Source: Chloroflexota bacterium (GTDB lineage: Bacteria; Chloroflexota; UBA11872). From it: a DNA stretch of 37,529 nt. Shown piece after piece: positions 17,140 to 25,255 of the stretch. The stretch covers positions 1,636-39,164 of the forward strand of contig JAPPKM010000192.1 of NCBI GenBank assembly GCA_028874315.1, read 5' to 3'. The notes beneath the pieces are model-generated. The model was not told the origin of the DNA. It searched no databases and saw only the letters and a program-made list of their open reading frames with translations. The position numbers were made by a program, and so were the translations under genes. Numbering within the stretch: position 1 is the first letter of the stretch; each line of letters opens with the position of its first letter.

Positions 17140-17317
17140 AGTCCACGGGATCCTCAGGGGGAGGGGCATTGTGCATGAGGCGCAGCGGCTATTGGACGCC
17201 TTCGGCAGAACAGACGACATTGCGCCGATGCAACGGTGCTTGTCTCGTCGCGTTTTCGCCGTGGAAGACCTAGGCTCGCGGTGTTCTGACGGGCTCGCGG
17301 ACTGAGGTCTGAGTCCA

Positions 17318-18349
17318 ATGACTGAGTTTCCTGTCGTCGATGCTGCCGGATCGCCGTATGAGGTGGGGCGGGTGCATGGGGCGGCGGTGGCGGGGATGGT
17401 TCGGGCGGAGGTTGAGGCGCGGCTTGGCGGACAGGATCGGGATGTGGCGTTTCGGTATGTGGCGGATGTTCAAACTTTCGTGAAGGGTTGGGCGCCGCAC
17501 TTGCTGGATGAGGTGCGCGGGATTGCGGACGGATCGGGGATCGATCAACGGGCGGCGTTGTGGTTGCAGTGGGGTACGGCGGCGCCGGATGTACGGCCTG
17601 AGGAGTGCACCTCCTTTGCGGTGGGGCCGGAGTTTACGGGCGACGGGACGGTGTATGCGGGGCAGACGAAGGACACGGGGCCGGGGGCGAATGAGCAGTC
17701 GATCGTGCTGCGGGCACGGCCTGACGGCCGGCCGGCAATTCTGAGTTTCAGCTATGCGGGGAATCTGGCGCAGATAGGCATCAGCTCCACCGGCGTGTCG
17801 CTGTGGGGGATGTCGCTCTATATGGACAGTCCTGGCGGCGGTGGAGGCCCGCTGCTGAAACGGATGCTGCTGGAAACCGACAGCGTGGCTGCGATGCGCG
17901 AACTGGCTGGAACACTATCGGACGGCAACGGTGGCGCGTTCGCGTTCAGCGACGCGGCCGGACGTGTGGGGGTGCTGGAACGGCTGCCGGGCCGGCAGGT
18001 CTGGCTGGACGGTGGGCGGGACTCGATTGGGCACGCGAATATGATTGCTTCGCCGGAGCCGTCGGACCGGGCGCTGGATTGCTATCCGACGCGGTGTCCC
18101 AGCGCCGGGGCGCGGCACCGCCGGGTGAATGAAGCGCTGGCGGAACGGCGCGGCGGGTTCGACGCGGCGGCGGGATTTGCCATCCTTTCCGACCAACGAG
18201 ATCACCCGAAGTCGATTTGTCGGGAGACGACGGAGGTGGACGGCATCCTGACGAACTCGGCGATTGTGGCGGAGCCCCTGGCGGGGCGGCTGCATGTCAC
18301 CTATGGGCCGCCGACGAAGGCGAAGCCGCAGACGGTGAGCTTGAACTAG
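17318..18349 (+). CDS. C45-family peptidase/acyltransferase (penicillin acyltransferase-like NTN hydrolase)
   Basis: This is an N-terminal-nucleophile hydrolase related to isopenicillin-N acyltransferase. Members hydrolyse or transfer linear amide bonds. It has 343 aa. The N-terminus GSPYEVGRVHG is typical of the alpha-subunit. CTSF carries the predicted nucleophile Cys97, preceded by RPEE. GQTKDTGP and ISSTGVSLWGMSLY match the conserved core strands after the nucleophile. Activation by self-cleavage before Cys97 would give two chains, as known for the family. No beta-lactam genes are nearby, so the natural substrate is more likely an N-acyl amino acid, acyl-homoserine lactone or peptide-like amide. 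No signal peptide is seen. Confidence 0.82.
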   Translation: MTEFPVVDAAGSPYEVGRVHGAAVAGMVRAEVEARLGGQDRDVAFRYVADVQTFVKGWAPHLLDEVRGIADGSGIDQRAALWLQWGTAAPDVRPEECTSFAVGPEFTGDGTVYAGQTKDTGPGANEQSIVLRARPDGRPAILSFSYAGNLAQIGISSTGVSLWGMSLYMDSPGGGGGPLLKRMLLETDSVAAMRELAGTLSDGNGGAFAFSDAAGRVGVLERLPGRQVWLDGGRDSIGHANMIASPEPSDRALDCYPTRCPSAGARHRRVNEALAERRGGFDAAAGFAILSDQRDHPKSICRETTEVDGILTNSAIVAEPLAGRLHVTYGPPTKAKPQTVSLN

Positions 18350-18400
18350 CCCGACGCTTGCGTTCTGGAAGACTTCGTCTGGCTGAAGTCAGATGGGTCG

Positions 18401-18808
18401 CTAGTCGTCGATTTGCCTGGCCCAGGGCGTTTCGGCGATGCCGCAGAGCACACCGCTGGGCAATGCGAAGCGCGCCGTGGTCTGGCCCCAGGGCTCCGTT
18501 TTCGGGCCGTGGAGCAGCTCGATGCCACGGCCTTCAAGAGCCTGAGTGGCTGCCGGGACTTCGTCGACTTCAAACTCGATGGTCAGGCCCGGGGCAACCC
18601 GGTCGACGGCCGACCTGTCGCCGAACGTGGCTTCGGCGGCGGCCTCGCGGCTCCAGAGTCCGAAGTGGACGACGCCGGGGATCTTGACTGAGGCGTAGTC
18701 GGCTGATGCGGAGTCGTCGACTTCCAGGCCTAGGTCGTGGCGGTAGAAGCTGACCGCGGCTTTGAGGTCGTCGACGATTTCCGCGATGCCGGCGACGTGT
18801 CTGATCAT
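18401..18808 (-). CDS. VOC-family (glyoxalase/bleomycin resistance) protein
   Basis: This is a single vicinal-oxygen-chelate domain protein of 135 aa. It starts IRHVAGIAEIVDDLKAAVSFYRHDLGLEV, the usual first beta-alpha-beta unit, and continues to a second unit with FEVDEVPAATQALEGRGIEL and FALPSGVLCGI. His in IRHV and the HFGL strand are candidate metal ligands. The second unit ends without the common glutamate in a canonical place, so catalysis is uncertain. It lies upstream of nothing it clearly serves. The cupin gene is 54 bases upstream on the same strand. Confidence 0.8.
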   Translation of the reverse strand: MIRHVAGIAEIVDDLKAAVSFYRHDLGLEVDDSASADYASVKIPGVVHFGLWSREAAAEATFGDRSAVDRVAPGLTIEFEVDEVPAATQALEGRGIELLHGPKTEPWGQTTARFALPSGVLCGIAETPWARQIDD

Positions 18809-18862
18809 ATGGAGGGTCCTTCGAGGGTGGCGCCGGAGGTCGGCGAGGTCTGGAAACCGCGG

Positions 18863-19399
18863 TCAGCGGTCCGTTCCAGGCCGTGGTTGGTCAGTGGCCC
18901 CGCGGAACTCGGGGGGAACTGAATCCTGCCGCTCAGGGAGGCCCGCACGCTCGGCTTCGGTCAGCGGACGGTGGGTGTCGAGGGTGACGGTGTCGCTGTG
19001 GTCGGCGGGGTAGGGCGGGCTGGTGATAAAGAGGACGCGGGCGGGCGTTTCGCCGGCCGATGCGAACTGGAGGGAGTGACCGGGGAGGGTGATGACGGAC
19101 TCGCCGGCGGCGGCCTGGATTTCGTGGGTTTGGCTGGATTGCGGGTCGTGGGTCATGACGCGGATGCGGCCCGAAAGGACGTAGGTGACCTGCTCGAGGG
19201 TGAGGTGGGCGTGGATGCCGTAGGTGTGGCCGGGCTGGATGCTGCCTTCGGCCAGGGCGAGGTGGGCGCAGGGGGCGAGATCGATGGGGTAGACGACGAT
19301 GCCGTCGGGAGCAGTGACGGGTGGGCTGGCTGAGCGGCCGGATGGCGTGCTGGTCTCTGGCGATCTGCCTGCCGTCTCCTGTGCCTCTTGGTCAGTCAA
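18863..19399 (-). CDS. Cupin-domain protein
   Basis: This is a single-domain cupin of 178 aa. Cupin motif 1 appears as GIHAHLTLEQVTYVLSG (HxH and Glu ligands), and motif 2 as GESVITLPGHSLQF with its His. The four ligands H, H, E and H would bind one metal. The first 30 residues are Ser/Thr/Pro-rich and the last 40 are charged and poorly conserved. Translation appears to start at TTG 19399, just after a TAGAAG hexamer (19409-19414 on the minus strand), with an in-frame stop upstream. The role is unknown: either a small dioxygenase/isomerase or a sensor domain. Confidence 0.75.
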   Translation of the reverse strand: MTDQEAQETAGRSPETSTPSGRSASPPVTAPDGIVVYPIDLAPCAHLALAEGSIQPGHTYGIHAHLTLEQVTYVLSGRIRVMTHDPQSSQTHEIQAAAGESVITLPGHSLQFASAGETPARVLFITSPPYPADHSDTVTLDTHRPLTEAERAGLPERQDSVPPEFRGATDQPRPGTDR

Positions 19400-19442
19400 T
19401 GCTCTCGACTTCTAATGTCACGGCTCGTCGCTCTGTGCGCTA

Positions 19443-20345
19443 TTAAGTCGGGCGCCGCTGGTCACTCGTATTGAGCTCGAGATACCGGTCGGCAAACGCT
19501 TGCAACCACTCACCGGCGAACGGTCGCCATGCAGATACGACCTGCGCCAGATCAAGAGCAGAAAACGTGGCGTTGCTACGCAACAACCTTTGGTATTGGT
19601 CAATCACGCGGCGACACCGGTGGTCCTCAGGATGAAGTACGACGGACAAGTGACCGGATTGATATTTGCTCGACGCGTGCTGGAGCGTCGACCATGCCAG
19701 CAGGTGGTCACGCCATAGCTGGTTGTACTGGATGTCGGCGACTGCTTCGTGAGAGTCTGCACGCCACGGACTCTCGGGTGTCATCCACCGGCGATACGTC
19801 GGTTTGTCGTAGTGGCGCTGGGAAAACGGCTCGGTCAGCTTGACCTCGATGCCGATGAATCCAGCTTGGCCAGCGTCACCCTCAAATTCGATGAAGGCGT
19901 CAAATGCCGTTCGGTCGTCCAGGTATTCGCTGGCTGGCTGAGGTGACCATTCAATTTGCACATCGGTCACGCGATTCACGTGCGGGCCCCAAAGCGCGCG
20001 AACCATATCGGTTGCTTTGTCGTGGTTGAGTGCCAACTCTCCGAAGAGGTTGAAGCACATCGGCTGGCTGGACAGCATGTTTCGCATCAGACGGAACTCT
20101 TCGACCACCCCGGATCCTGTCGCGACCCTCTGCTCGGCCAGTTCAAAAATTTCGGGTGTTAGAAAGTTGAGCCCACGCGACGCCGCATCCTCGTTCAGCA
20201 TGTTGCCGTAGGCCGCTCGCGACGACGGCGATGGTCCGGTGCCCTGCGGTACCTGCAGAACGCACGCGCGATACCAGCTCTGATGCAATCGCATGCGCCG
20301 CGTGAATTCGTCGTCGCCTTTGTACTGCGGGCCGATATCAAGCAC
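19443..20345 (-). CDS. PGN_0703-type putative restriction endonuclease (PD-(D/E)XK fold)
   Basis: This 300 aa protein resembles the group annotated as PGN_0703-family putative restriction endonucleases. The PD-(D/E)XK core reads DDRTAFDAFIEFEG then GFIGIEVKLTEPF, giving D149, E167 and K169 as predicted Mg-binding and catalytic residues. Tyr/Trp-rich segments (YNQLWRDHLLAW) follow, as in family members. GTG 20345 is used as start. Base composition is visibly more AT-rich than in flanking genes, which suggests acquisition by transfer. No DNA methyltransferase, specificity subunit or other defence gene is adjacent, so it is an orphan nuclease. It could be a Type IV-like enzyme, a repair or phage-defence nuclease, or a remnant. 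The family match is from memory. Confidence 0.72.
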   Translation of the reverse strand: MLDIGPQYKGDDEFTRRMRLHQSWYRACVLQVPQGTGPSPSSRAAYGNMLNEDAASRGLNFLTPEIFELAEQRVATGSGVVEEFRLMRNMLSSQPMCFNLFGELALNHDKATDMVRALWGPHVNRVTDVQIEWSPQPASEYLDDRTAFDAFIEFEGDAGQAGFIGIEVKLTEPFSQRHYDKPTYRRWMTPESPWRADSHEAVADIQYNQLWRDHLLAWSTLQHASSKYQSGHLSVVLHPEDHRCRRVIDQYQRLLRSNATFSALDLAQVVSAWRPFAGEWLQAFADRYLELNTSDQRRPT

Positions 20346-20414
20346 GCGTCTGACTTGGCCCGACGTTGACGGCGGTTCGACCTACTCGACGCAGCTCACT
20401 ACCCGATCATGCGC

Positions 20415-21185
20415 CTAGTGGGATGCCTCGGCGACGGGGACGCCTTCGAGGAGGCCGGCCTGGTGCATTTTTTCCCAGGCAGTGAGGAAGGTGGCGTTCC
20501 ACTCGTCGGTGAGGGGGTTGTGGAGCATGTCGCGGAAGACTTCCCAGAACACGATGATGCCGTCCGCGCCGGCCTGCAGGGCGGCGTTGGCGACATCGAC
20601 CGAGCGCACCAGGGCGGCGGTGATGTAGGGCCGCTGTTCCCAGCCGGCGAACATGTCGGCGCACTCGCGCACGTGCCACACCGGGTCGACGCCGACGCCC
20701 TTGTACGGTTCGCAGAAGGGCAGGATGTGGGTGGCGCCGGCCTGGGCCACCACGGCGGCCTGGGTGAGGCTGAAGGTGGTGGTGCAGAAGGTCTCCACAC
20801 CCTCGGCGGCCAGGGTGGAAAAGGCTTCAAGGCCCTGGGTGGCGCAGGGGATCTTGATGACGATCTGGTCGGACATTCTGGTGAAGACGTGGGCCACGTC
20901 CAGCAGTTCGGCCGTGGTGTGGCCGTCGATCTCGACCACGACCTGCTTGTCGGTGATGTCGAGGTAGCGTTTGATGACTTCGGTGAGTTGCCCGTATTTC
21001 TGGGTCATGTCGTCGAGGACGACGGTGTTGGTGACGATGCCGTAGCCACCGCGGGGCAGCCAGACCTTGAGGTCTTCAGGGTCGCCGGCCAGCCAGATGG
21101 CGGGGCCGCGCTCGGTGAGGCGCGCCTGGGTTACCGGGCCTACGTCGGCCTCGACGCCGTCTGCCGTGATTGTCATGCCAGCCAT
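20415..21185 (-). CDS. Transaldolase-family aldolase
   Basis: This is a TIM-barrel class I aldolase of the transaldolase/fructose-6-phosphate aldolase family. The Schiff-base lysine is K111 in IVIKIPCATQGLEA. Supporting motifs are GYGIVTNTVVL near the N-terminus, GVETFCTTTFSLTQA and AGATHILPF. Length is 256 aa, longer than microbial FSA (about 220) with an extra N-terminal strand and a C-terminal helix. The carbonyl substrate is unknown and need not be a pentose phosphate. Its ATG overlaps the stop of the VOC gene as TAATG, so the two are translationally coupled. Confidence 0.88.
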   Translation of the reverse strand: MAGMTITADGVEADVGPVTQARLTERGPAIWLAGDPEDLKVWLPRGGYGIVTNTVVLDDMTQKYGQLTEVIKRYLDITDKQVVVEIDGHTTAELLDVAHVFTRMSDQIVIKIPCATQGLEAFSTLAAEGVETFCTTTFSLTQAAVVAQAGATHILPFCEPYKGVGVDPVWHVRECADMFAGWEQRPYITAALVRSVDVANAALQAGADGIIVFWEVFRDMLHNPLTDEWNATFLTAWEKMHQAGLLEGVPVAEASH

Positions 21186-21598
21186 TAGAGATGCCTCCCG
21201 TCGACCAATTGCAGTCCCACGCCCAGGGTCTTGTCGGTGTCGAGGAATGAAATGCGCCAGTCGGAGGAACTGACGATCGGGGCAGTGCCACCGATGCCGA
21301 ACTCGCCGCTCAGGGTTGCCAGCGTGTCGTCCATTGCGTCGTCACGGAAGGCGACGTGGTGGACGCTGGGACCGTGCTCGTGCAGGTGGGCGGCGAATTT
21401 GCTGACCTCGTCGTTGGTGGGGCAGATGATCTCGAGGTAGCTGTCGGTGTCGCCGATCTGGAGGGCGGCGTAGGCGTTGCCTTCCTCCTCGGACTCCCAG
21501 ATCTTGAAGGGGGTCATGCCGAGCTTTTCCTGGAACAGGGCCAGCGCGGCTTCGCGGTCGGGCACGACGTAGGCGATGTGGTGAACGGCGTCGAACAT
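21185..21598 (-). CDS. VOC-family protein, methylmalonyl-CoA epimerase-like
   Basis: This 137 aa two-unit VOC domain resembles methylmalonyl-CoA epimerase and other glyoxalase_4 members. It begins FDAVHHIAYVVPD and carries SYLEIICP and VHHVAFR, giving His and Glu candidates for the metal site (first-unit His, SYLEI Glu, VHHVAF His and a late acidic residue). A ribosome binding site GGAGG precedes ATG 21598, and TACACT lies further upstream. It is coupled to the transaldolase and follows the dehydratase gene in the same direction, which suggests isomerisation or lyase chemistry in a sugar-acid pathway. No other methylmalonyl-CoA gene is present, so that name should not be assumed. Confidence 0.78.
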   Translation of the reverse strand: MFDAVHHIAYVVPDREAALALFQEKLGMTPFKIWESEEEGNAYAALQIGDTDSYLEIICPTNDEVSKFAAHLHEHGPSVHHVAFRDDAMDDTLATLSGEFGIGGTAPIVSSSDWRISFLDTDKTLGVGLQLVDGRHL

Positions 21599-21671
21599 GA
21601 CGGCCTCCGGGGGCGACCTACAGGTTTGGGGAGAGTGTACGCCTTCGGGCTCGATAGGGGATTCGAGGCGG

Positions 21672-22796
21672 CTACTCGATGAAGGTGCGCCAGGGGTAGG
21701 AGGGTTCGGGGCCGTCGGCTTCGTCGTCGAGGGCGTCGAGGTTCAAGTCTTCGATGCCGAGGCCGGGTTTGTCGCTGAGGTGCATGTAGCCGCCGTGGAC
21801 TTCCATGGCTTTGCCAGCGACGCGGCGGCGGAGTTCGGCCTCGGGATAGGCGGTCTCAAGGACCTGGAAGTTCGGGGTGACGGCGGCGATCTGCATGGCC
21901 ATGGCGGCGGAGATGGGCCCGCCGGAGTTATGAGGGGCGACCTGGATGTAGTAGGTCTCGGCGGCGGCGGCGATTTTGCGGACCTCGGTGATGCCACCGG
22001 CGTGAGTGAGGTCGGGCTGGATGAAGGCGGCGCCCTGGCCTTCGAGCAATTCGCGGTAGTCCTGGCGGCTAAAGAGCTTTTCGCCGCAGGCGATGGGGGT
22101 GGCCATGCGTGGGGCGAGGGCGCACATGGCTTTGACGTTTTCGGCGGGGATGGGTTCTTCGAGCCAGACGGGACGAGAGGGCGCGAGGGCCTGGGAGGCC
22201 TCGATGGCGAGGTGGGGGGTGAGGCGTTCGGCGCACTCGATGTGGATCTCGAAGTCGGGGCCGGTGGCTTCGCGGATGCCCTCCACGAGCTCGGCGGCGA
22301 AACGGATGGCGGCAACGTCGGTGCGCTGGCCGGGCGAACCGAAGGGGGTGACCTTGACGCCGCGGTAGCCCTCGTTCTGGGCGCGGATCGCGCCTTCCAC
22401 GTGGTCGGCCACGGAGTCCATCCAGCGCGAGACACCGCCGGCGTAGACGCGGACCTTGCGGCGGACGGGTCCGCCCAGGAGCTTCCAGACGGGGACGCCA
22501 TAGCGTTTGCCCTGCAGGTCCCAAAGGGCGCCGTCGATGGCGGAAATGGCGCTGTTGACGATGGGACCACCGCGCCAGCCGGTGTAGAGGTCGCGCCAGA
22601 TGAGCTCGATGGCGGAAGAGTCGCGGCCAAGCAGGCGCGGCGCGAACTGCCGGATGACGGCGGCGACGGCGGGGCCTCGGTCGGAGGTTGAACCCTCGCC
22701 CCAGCCGACGAGGCCCTCATCGGTCGAGACGCGGACGAAGAGCCACTCGCGCCAGCGGACGAACTTGATGACGACGTCGATGCCGGTGATCTTCAT
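21672..22796 (-). CDS. Enolase-superfamily sugar-acid dehydratase/racemase (mandelate racemase/galactonate dehydratase-like)
   Basis: This 374 aa enolase-superfamily enzyme has an N-terminal capping domain (1-125) and a TIM barrel. It abstracts the proton next to a carboxylate and stabilises the enolate with Mg. Visible residues are K148 in GVKVTPF, E187 in IHIECAE, E213/E214 in WLEEP, E239 in GEKLF, D262 in QPDLTHAGG and H289 in APHNSGGP. The usual metal ligand Asp is replaced by E187, and the His two residues later in galactonate dehydratase is absent (A189), so the exact reaction is unclear. Its ATG overlaps the nth stop as ATGA. Substrates in this group are acid sugars such as galactonate, and the neighbouring transaldolase would cleave the resulting keto-sugar. 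That pathway is inferred. Confidence 0.87.
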   Translation of the reverse strand: MKITGIDVVIKFVRWREWLFVRVSTDEGLVGWGEGSTSDRGPAVAAVIRQFAPRLLGRDSSAIELIWRDLYTGWRGGPIVNSAISAIDGALWDLQGKRYGVPVWKLLGGPVRRKVRVYAGGVSRWMDSVADHVEGAIRAQNEGYRGVKVTPFGSPGQRTDVAAIRFAAELVEGIREATGPDFEIHIECAERLTPHLAIEASQALAPSRPVWLEEPIPAENVKAMCALAPRMATPIACGEKLFSRQDYRELLEGQGAAFIQPDLTHAGGITEVRKIAAAAETYYIQVAPHNSGGPISAAMAMQIAAVTPNFQVLETAYPEAELRRRVAGKAMEVHGGYMHLSDKPGLGIEDLNLDALDDEADGPEPSYPWRTFIE

Positions 22797-23539
22797 GCGC
22801 GAACCGCCTGGAAAGGTGATTTGGCCGGCCGGACCGGCGCGGCGGACGAGGGGCAGATGTCGTTCAGGACGCAGCCCTCGCAGTCGGGCTTGCGGGCGTC
22901 GCAGACGCGGCGGCCGTGCCAGATAACGGCAATGCCGGCGAAGATCCAGTCGTCCTGGTCGAGCGTGTCGGTCAGGTCGCGCTCGATCTTGACGGGGTCG
23001 GTGGCGCGAGAGAGACCGAGGCGCTGGGACAGGCGCTTGACGTGGGTGTCGACGACGACGCCGCTGGGGATGCCGAAGGCCTCGCCGAGGACGACGTTGG
23101 CGGTCTTGCGGGCGACGCCGCGGAGACGCAGAAGTTCGGGCATCGTGCGGGGGACTTCGCCGTCGAAGTCGTGGATGAGTTGGGCGGCGGTTTCGCGGAT
23201 GGCGCGGGCCTTGCTGCGGAAGAAGCCGGTCTGGCGGATGACTTCCTCGACTTCGAGCTGCGGGGCTGCGGCCAGGGCGTGGGGCGTGGGGTAGCGGCGG
23301 AAGAGTTCGGGGGTGACGCGGTTGACGGTGACGTCGGTGGTCTGGGCGGAGAGGATGACGGCGATGAGGAACTGGAAGGGATTGCGGTAGTTCAGCTCGG
23401 CGGCGGCCTCGGGGTAGAGCTCGCGGAGACGGCGGACGATTTCGGTGGCGCGGGAGCGGCGAACGGCCTTGGACTCGCGCCAGCGGCGGATGGCGAACGT
23501 GCTCTTTCGCGCGCGGGTGGAGCGGCGTCGGGTTGCCAT
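22793..23539 (-). CDS. nth: Endonuclease III (DNA glycosylase/AP lyase)
   Basis: This enzyme removes oxidised pyrimidines and cleaves at the abasic site in base-excision repair. It is 248 aa, with a basic N-terminal extension of about 30 residues. The helix-hairpin-helix motif is LRLRGVARKTANVVL with catalytic K145. The VDTHVKRL segment provides catalytic D164. C213, C220, C223 and C229 form the 4Fe-4S loop (Cx6Cx2Cx5C). It overlaps the dehydratase gene by four bases, yet it has no clear metabolic link to it. It is divergent from the solute-binding protein gene. Confidence 0.95.
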   Translation of the reverse strand: MATRRRSTRARKSTFAIRRWRESKAVRRSRATEIVRRLRELYPEAAAELNYRNPFQFLIAVILSAQTTDVTVNRVTPELFRRYPTPHALAAAPQLEVEEVIRQTGFFRSKARAIRETAAQLIHDFDGEVPRTMPELLRLRGVARKTANVVLGEAFGIPSGVVVDTHVKRLSQRLGLSRATDPVKIERDLTDTLDQDDWIFAGIAVIWHGRRVCDARKPDCEGCVLNDICPSSAAPVRPAKSPFQAVRA

Positions 23540-23610
23540 GGCGGCAGGATATCCGGCGGGATGGGGAGGCGGCCATGGGGTCTTGGCGCTCTTCTGTAGC
23601 GGGCCGGTAT

Positions 23611-23631
23611 TTCAGTGCAACGCACTAGACT
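23611..23631 (+). promoter_or_regulatory. Candidate promoter/operator before the tandem solute-binding genes
   Basis: A -10-like TAGACT occupies 23626-23631. The inverted repeat AGTGC-AAC-GCACT (23614-23626) overlaps its first base, so a repressor bound there could block initiation. No strong -35 element is seen. The leader to the TTG start would be about 50 bases. Confidence 0.35.
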
Positions 23632-23688
23632 GGCCACCGGACAGCTCCGAAGGCTGCGATGCCGTAGCGTCGTCAGAAAGGCTGGGCC

Positions 23689-25200
23689 TTGGATTCCAAG
23701 CGACGCCTGACTCGGCGCGTGGCGCTGGCTCTCTTTGGGTTGAGCATTGGTGGATCGATCGCCCTGGCGGCTTGCGACTCGTCGGGTGCCAATGGTGAGG
23801 CTGCGGCGCCGACACGCGGACGGACCGGCGAGACGCCTCTTGCTTCGCAGGTCTCGGCCACGGACGGGCGCACAGGCGGGGGCGAGGTCGCGTCGACGAC
23901 GAGTGAGCAGTCGGCTGCGCGCGAGTCAGTCGAAGTCGCCTTTGCCACCGACAGCATCTACGGTCCGCGCGGAGCGGCCATGCAGTGGGGGTTGCGCCGC
24001 TTTGCTGAGATTCGGCCGGAAATATACGTGAAGCTTGAGCCGAGCGACAATCTCCAGACTCGACTCGTGGCAGATAGTCTGCCGCATGTTGCGCTCGTGC
24101 ATCAGCATGACTTCTTGAGGTTTCGTGGAGACGGGGTATTCACTGAAGTGACTGACTTACTTGAACAGATGCATGTTGACAACGACGACTACTACTTTCT
24201 GCCTGACACGCATACGTTCAACGATCTTGATCACTCATTTCCGGCGACGGAGACGAATGGTGCCCCGCAGTACGGAATGCCGTTTGAGTTCGAGATCAAC
24301 GGGTTTGTGGGAAACATCTCCCTGGCAGAGGAATCCGGCGTCTATTTCCCTATCAGCATAGACTCGTGGACCTGGGACGACTGGACGGAGTGGGACGCGC
24401 AAATGACCAATGCTGACGTTGGTATGTATGGGACATGGGCGCGACAGGACTATCAATACCAGTACTTGCCGCAAATGTATTCCAACGGACTCAAGAAGCC
24501 CTTTGATGACGGCCTAACGAGGACCATGTTCGACCAGCCGGAAGCGCTGGAAGCCTGGGAGTATCTGATCAACAAGATATTTCAATATCGAACGTCGCCG
24601 CCGGCCGATCAAATCAAAACGCTTTCGGGCGACTATCAGGACCCGTTTACGGCCGGCAAGATTGGCATCTGGCCGTCGGGCCGCGTCTACTCGACCGGGT
24701 TTTCGCTACCGTTCATCAAGAATCGATTCCGCTGGACACTGCTTCCAGCGGTAGTCGCCGCACGCGGCGGCCCGCCTGGGCATGGCGCCCACGCGGAACC
24801 AAACCTGATTACTCGCCGCGCTTCGGGCGAAGGGTCGGAGGAGCCTTCGCTGGCGCTGGCCGTGTACCTGGCGAGCGAGGAGTTCCAGGGCCGCGTTGGG
24901 ATTGAGCGCGGGCACATGCCCGTACACAAGGCGGCCCTGAGAGTGCCGGAATCTCGTAATCCGCCACCGGAAGGTATGAAATGGCTGAAGATTTATGCCG
25001 ACCGGCCGGACAATCGTGGGCTGTTCCCGTTTCACTCCTGGCGGGACTGGTGGATTCGGCACCAGCAGATCGGCAGGGCTGGCTGGGAGGGCCGGCAGGC
25101 TCCGGCAGAGGCCCTGGCGGCGTGCCAGGCATGGGGTGTGAAGCATCTCTCGACGTATGAGGGGCCCTCGCCGTTTGTGCGTGAGCCGGTGTATCCGTGA
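23689..25200 (+). CDS. Extracellular solute-binding lipoprotein, family 1-like (paralogue 1)
   Basis: This is a predicted surface lipoprotein that captures a solute, probably a saccharide or peptide, for an ABC importer. The signal region has RRLTRR, a hydrophobic stretch and lipobox LAAC with acylated C29. The mature part has a Ser/Gly/Thr-rich linker and then the periplasmic-binding-protein fold. Signatures shared with its two paralogues are GPRGAAMQWGLRRFAE, DDYYFLPD, YGMPFEFE and GRVGIERGHMPVH. It starts at TTG 23689 preceded by GAAAGG about seven bases away. Length is 503 aa, long for the family. A 55-base gap leads to paralogue 2. No permease or ATPase gene lies nearby, so the partner transporter must be elsewhere or the protein has another binding role. 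Confidence 0.83.
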   Translation: MDSKRRLTRRVALALFGLSIGGSIALAACDSSGANGEAAAPTRGRTGETPLASQVSATDGRTGGGEVASTTSEQSAARESVEVAFATDSIYGPRGAAMQWGLRRFAEIRPEIYVKLEPSDNLQTRLVADSLPHVALVHQHDFLRFRGDGVFTEVTDLLEQMHVDNDDYYFLPDTHTFNDLDHSFPATETNGAPQYGMPFEFEINGFVGNISLAEESGVYFPISIDSWTWDDWTEWDAQMTNADVGMYGTWARQDYQYQYLPQMYSNGLKKPFDDGLTRTMFDQPEALEAWEYLINKIFQYRTSPPADQIKTLSGDYQDPFTAGKIGIWPSGRVYSTGFSLPFIKNRFRWTLLPAVVAARGGPPGHGAHAEPNLITRRASGEGSEEPSLALAVYLASEEFQGRVGIERGHMPVHKAALRVPESRNPPPEGMKWLKIYADRPDNRGLFPFHSWRDWWIRHQQIGRAGWEGRQAPAEALAACQAWGVKHLSTYEGPSPFVREPVYP

Positions 25201-25255
25201 GTGTGATCGAAGCGGTTGAGAGACGCATGGCGCTGCGAGGCACGGACTGGCGGGC

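Noticed and set aside
16414-20345. A restriction-modification pair from the methyltransferase and the nuclease
   Set aside because: The methyltransferase is of the small-molecule type without DNA-methylase motifs, and four genes separate the two.
21597-22691. 364-aa plus-strand frame antisense to the enolase-superfamily gene
   Set aside because: It is Gly/Asp/Val-rich shadow sequence; the minus strand has conserved enolase-superfamily residues.
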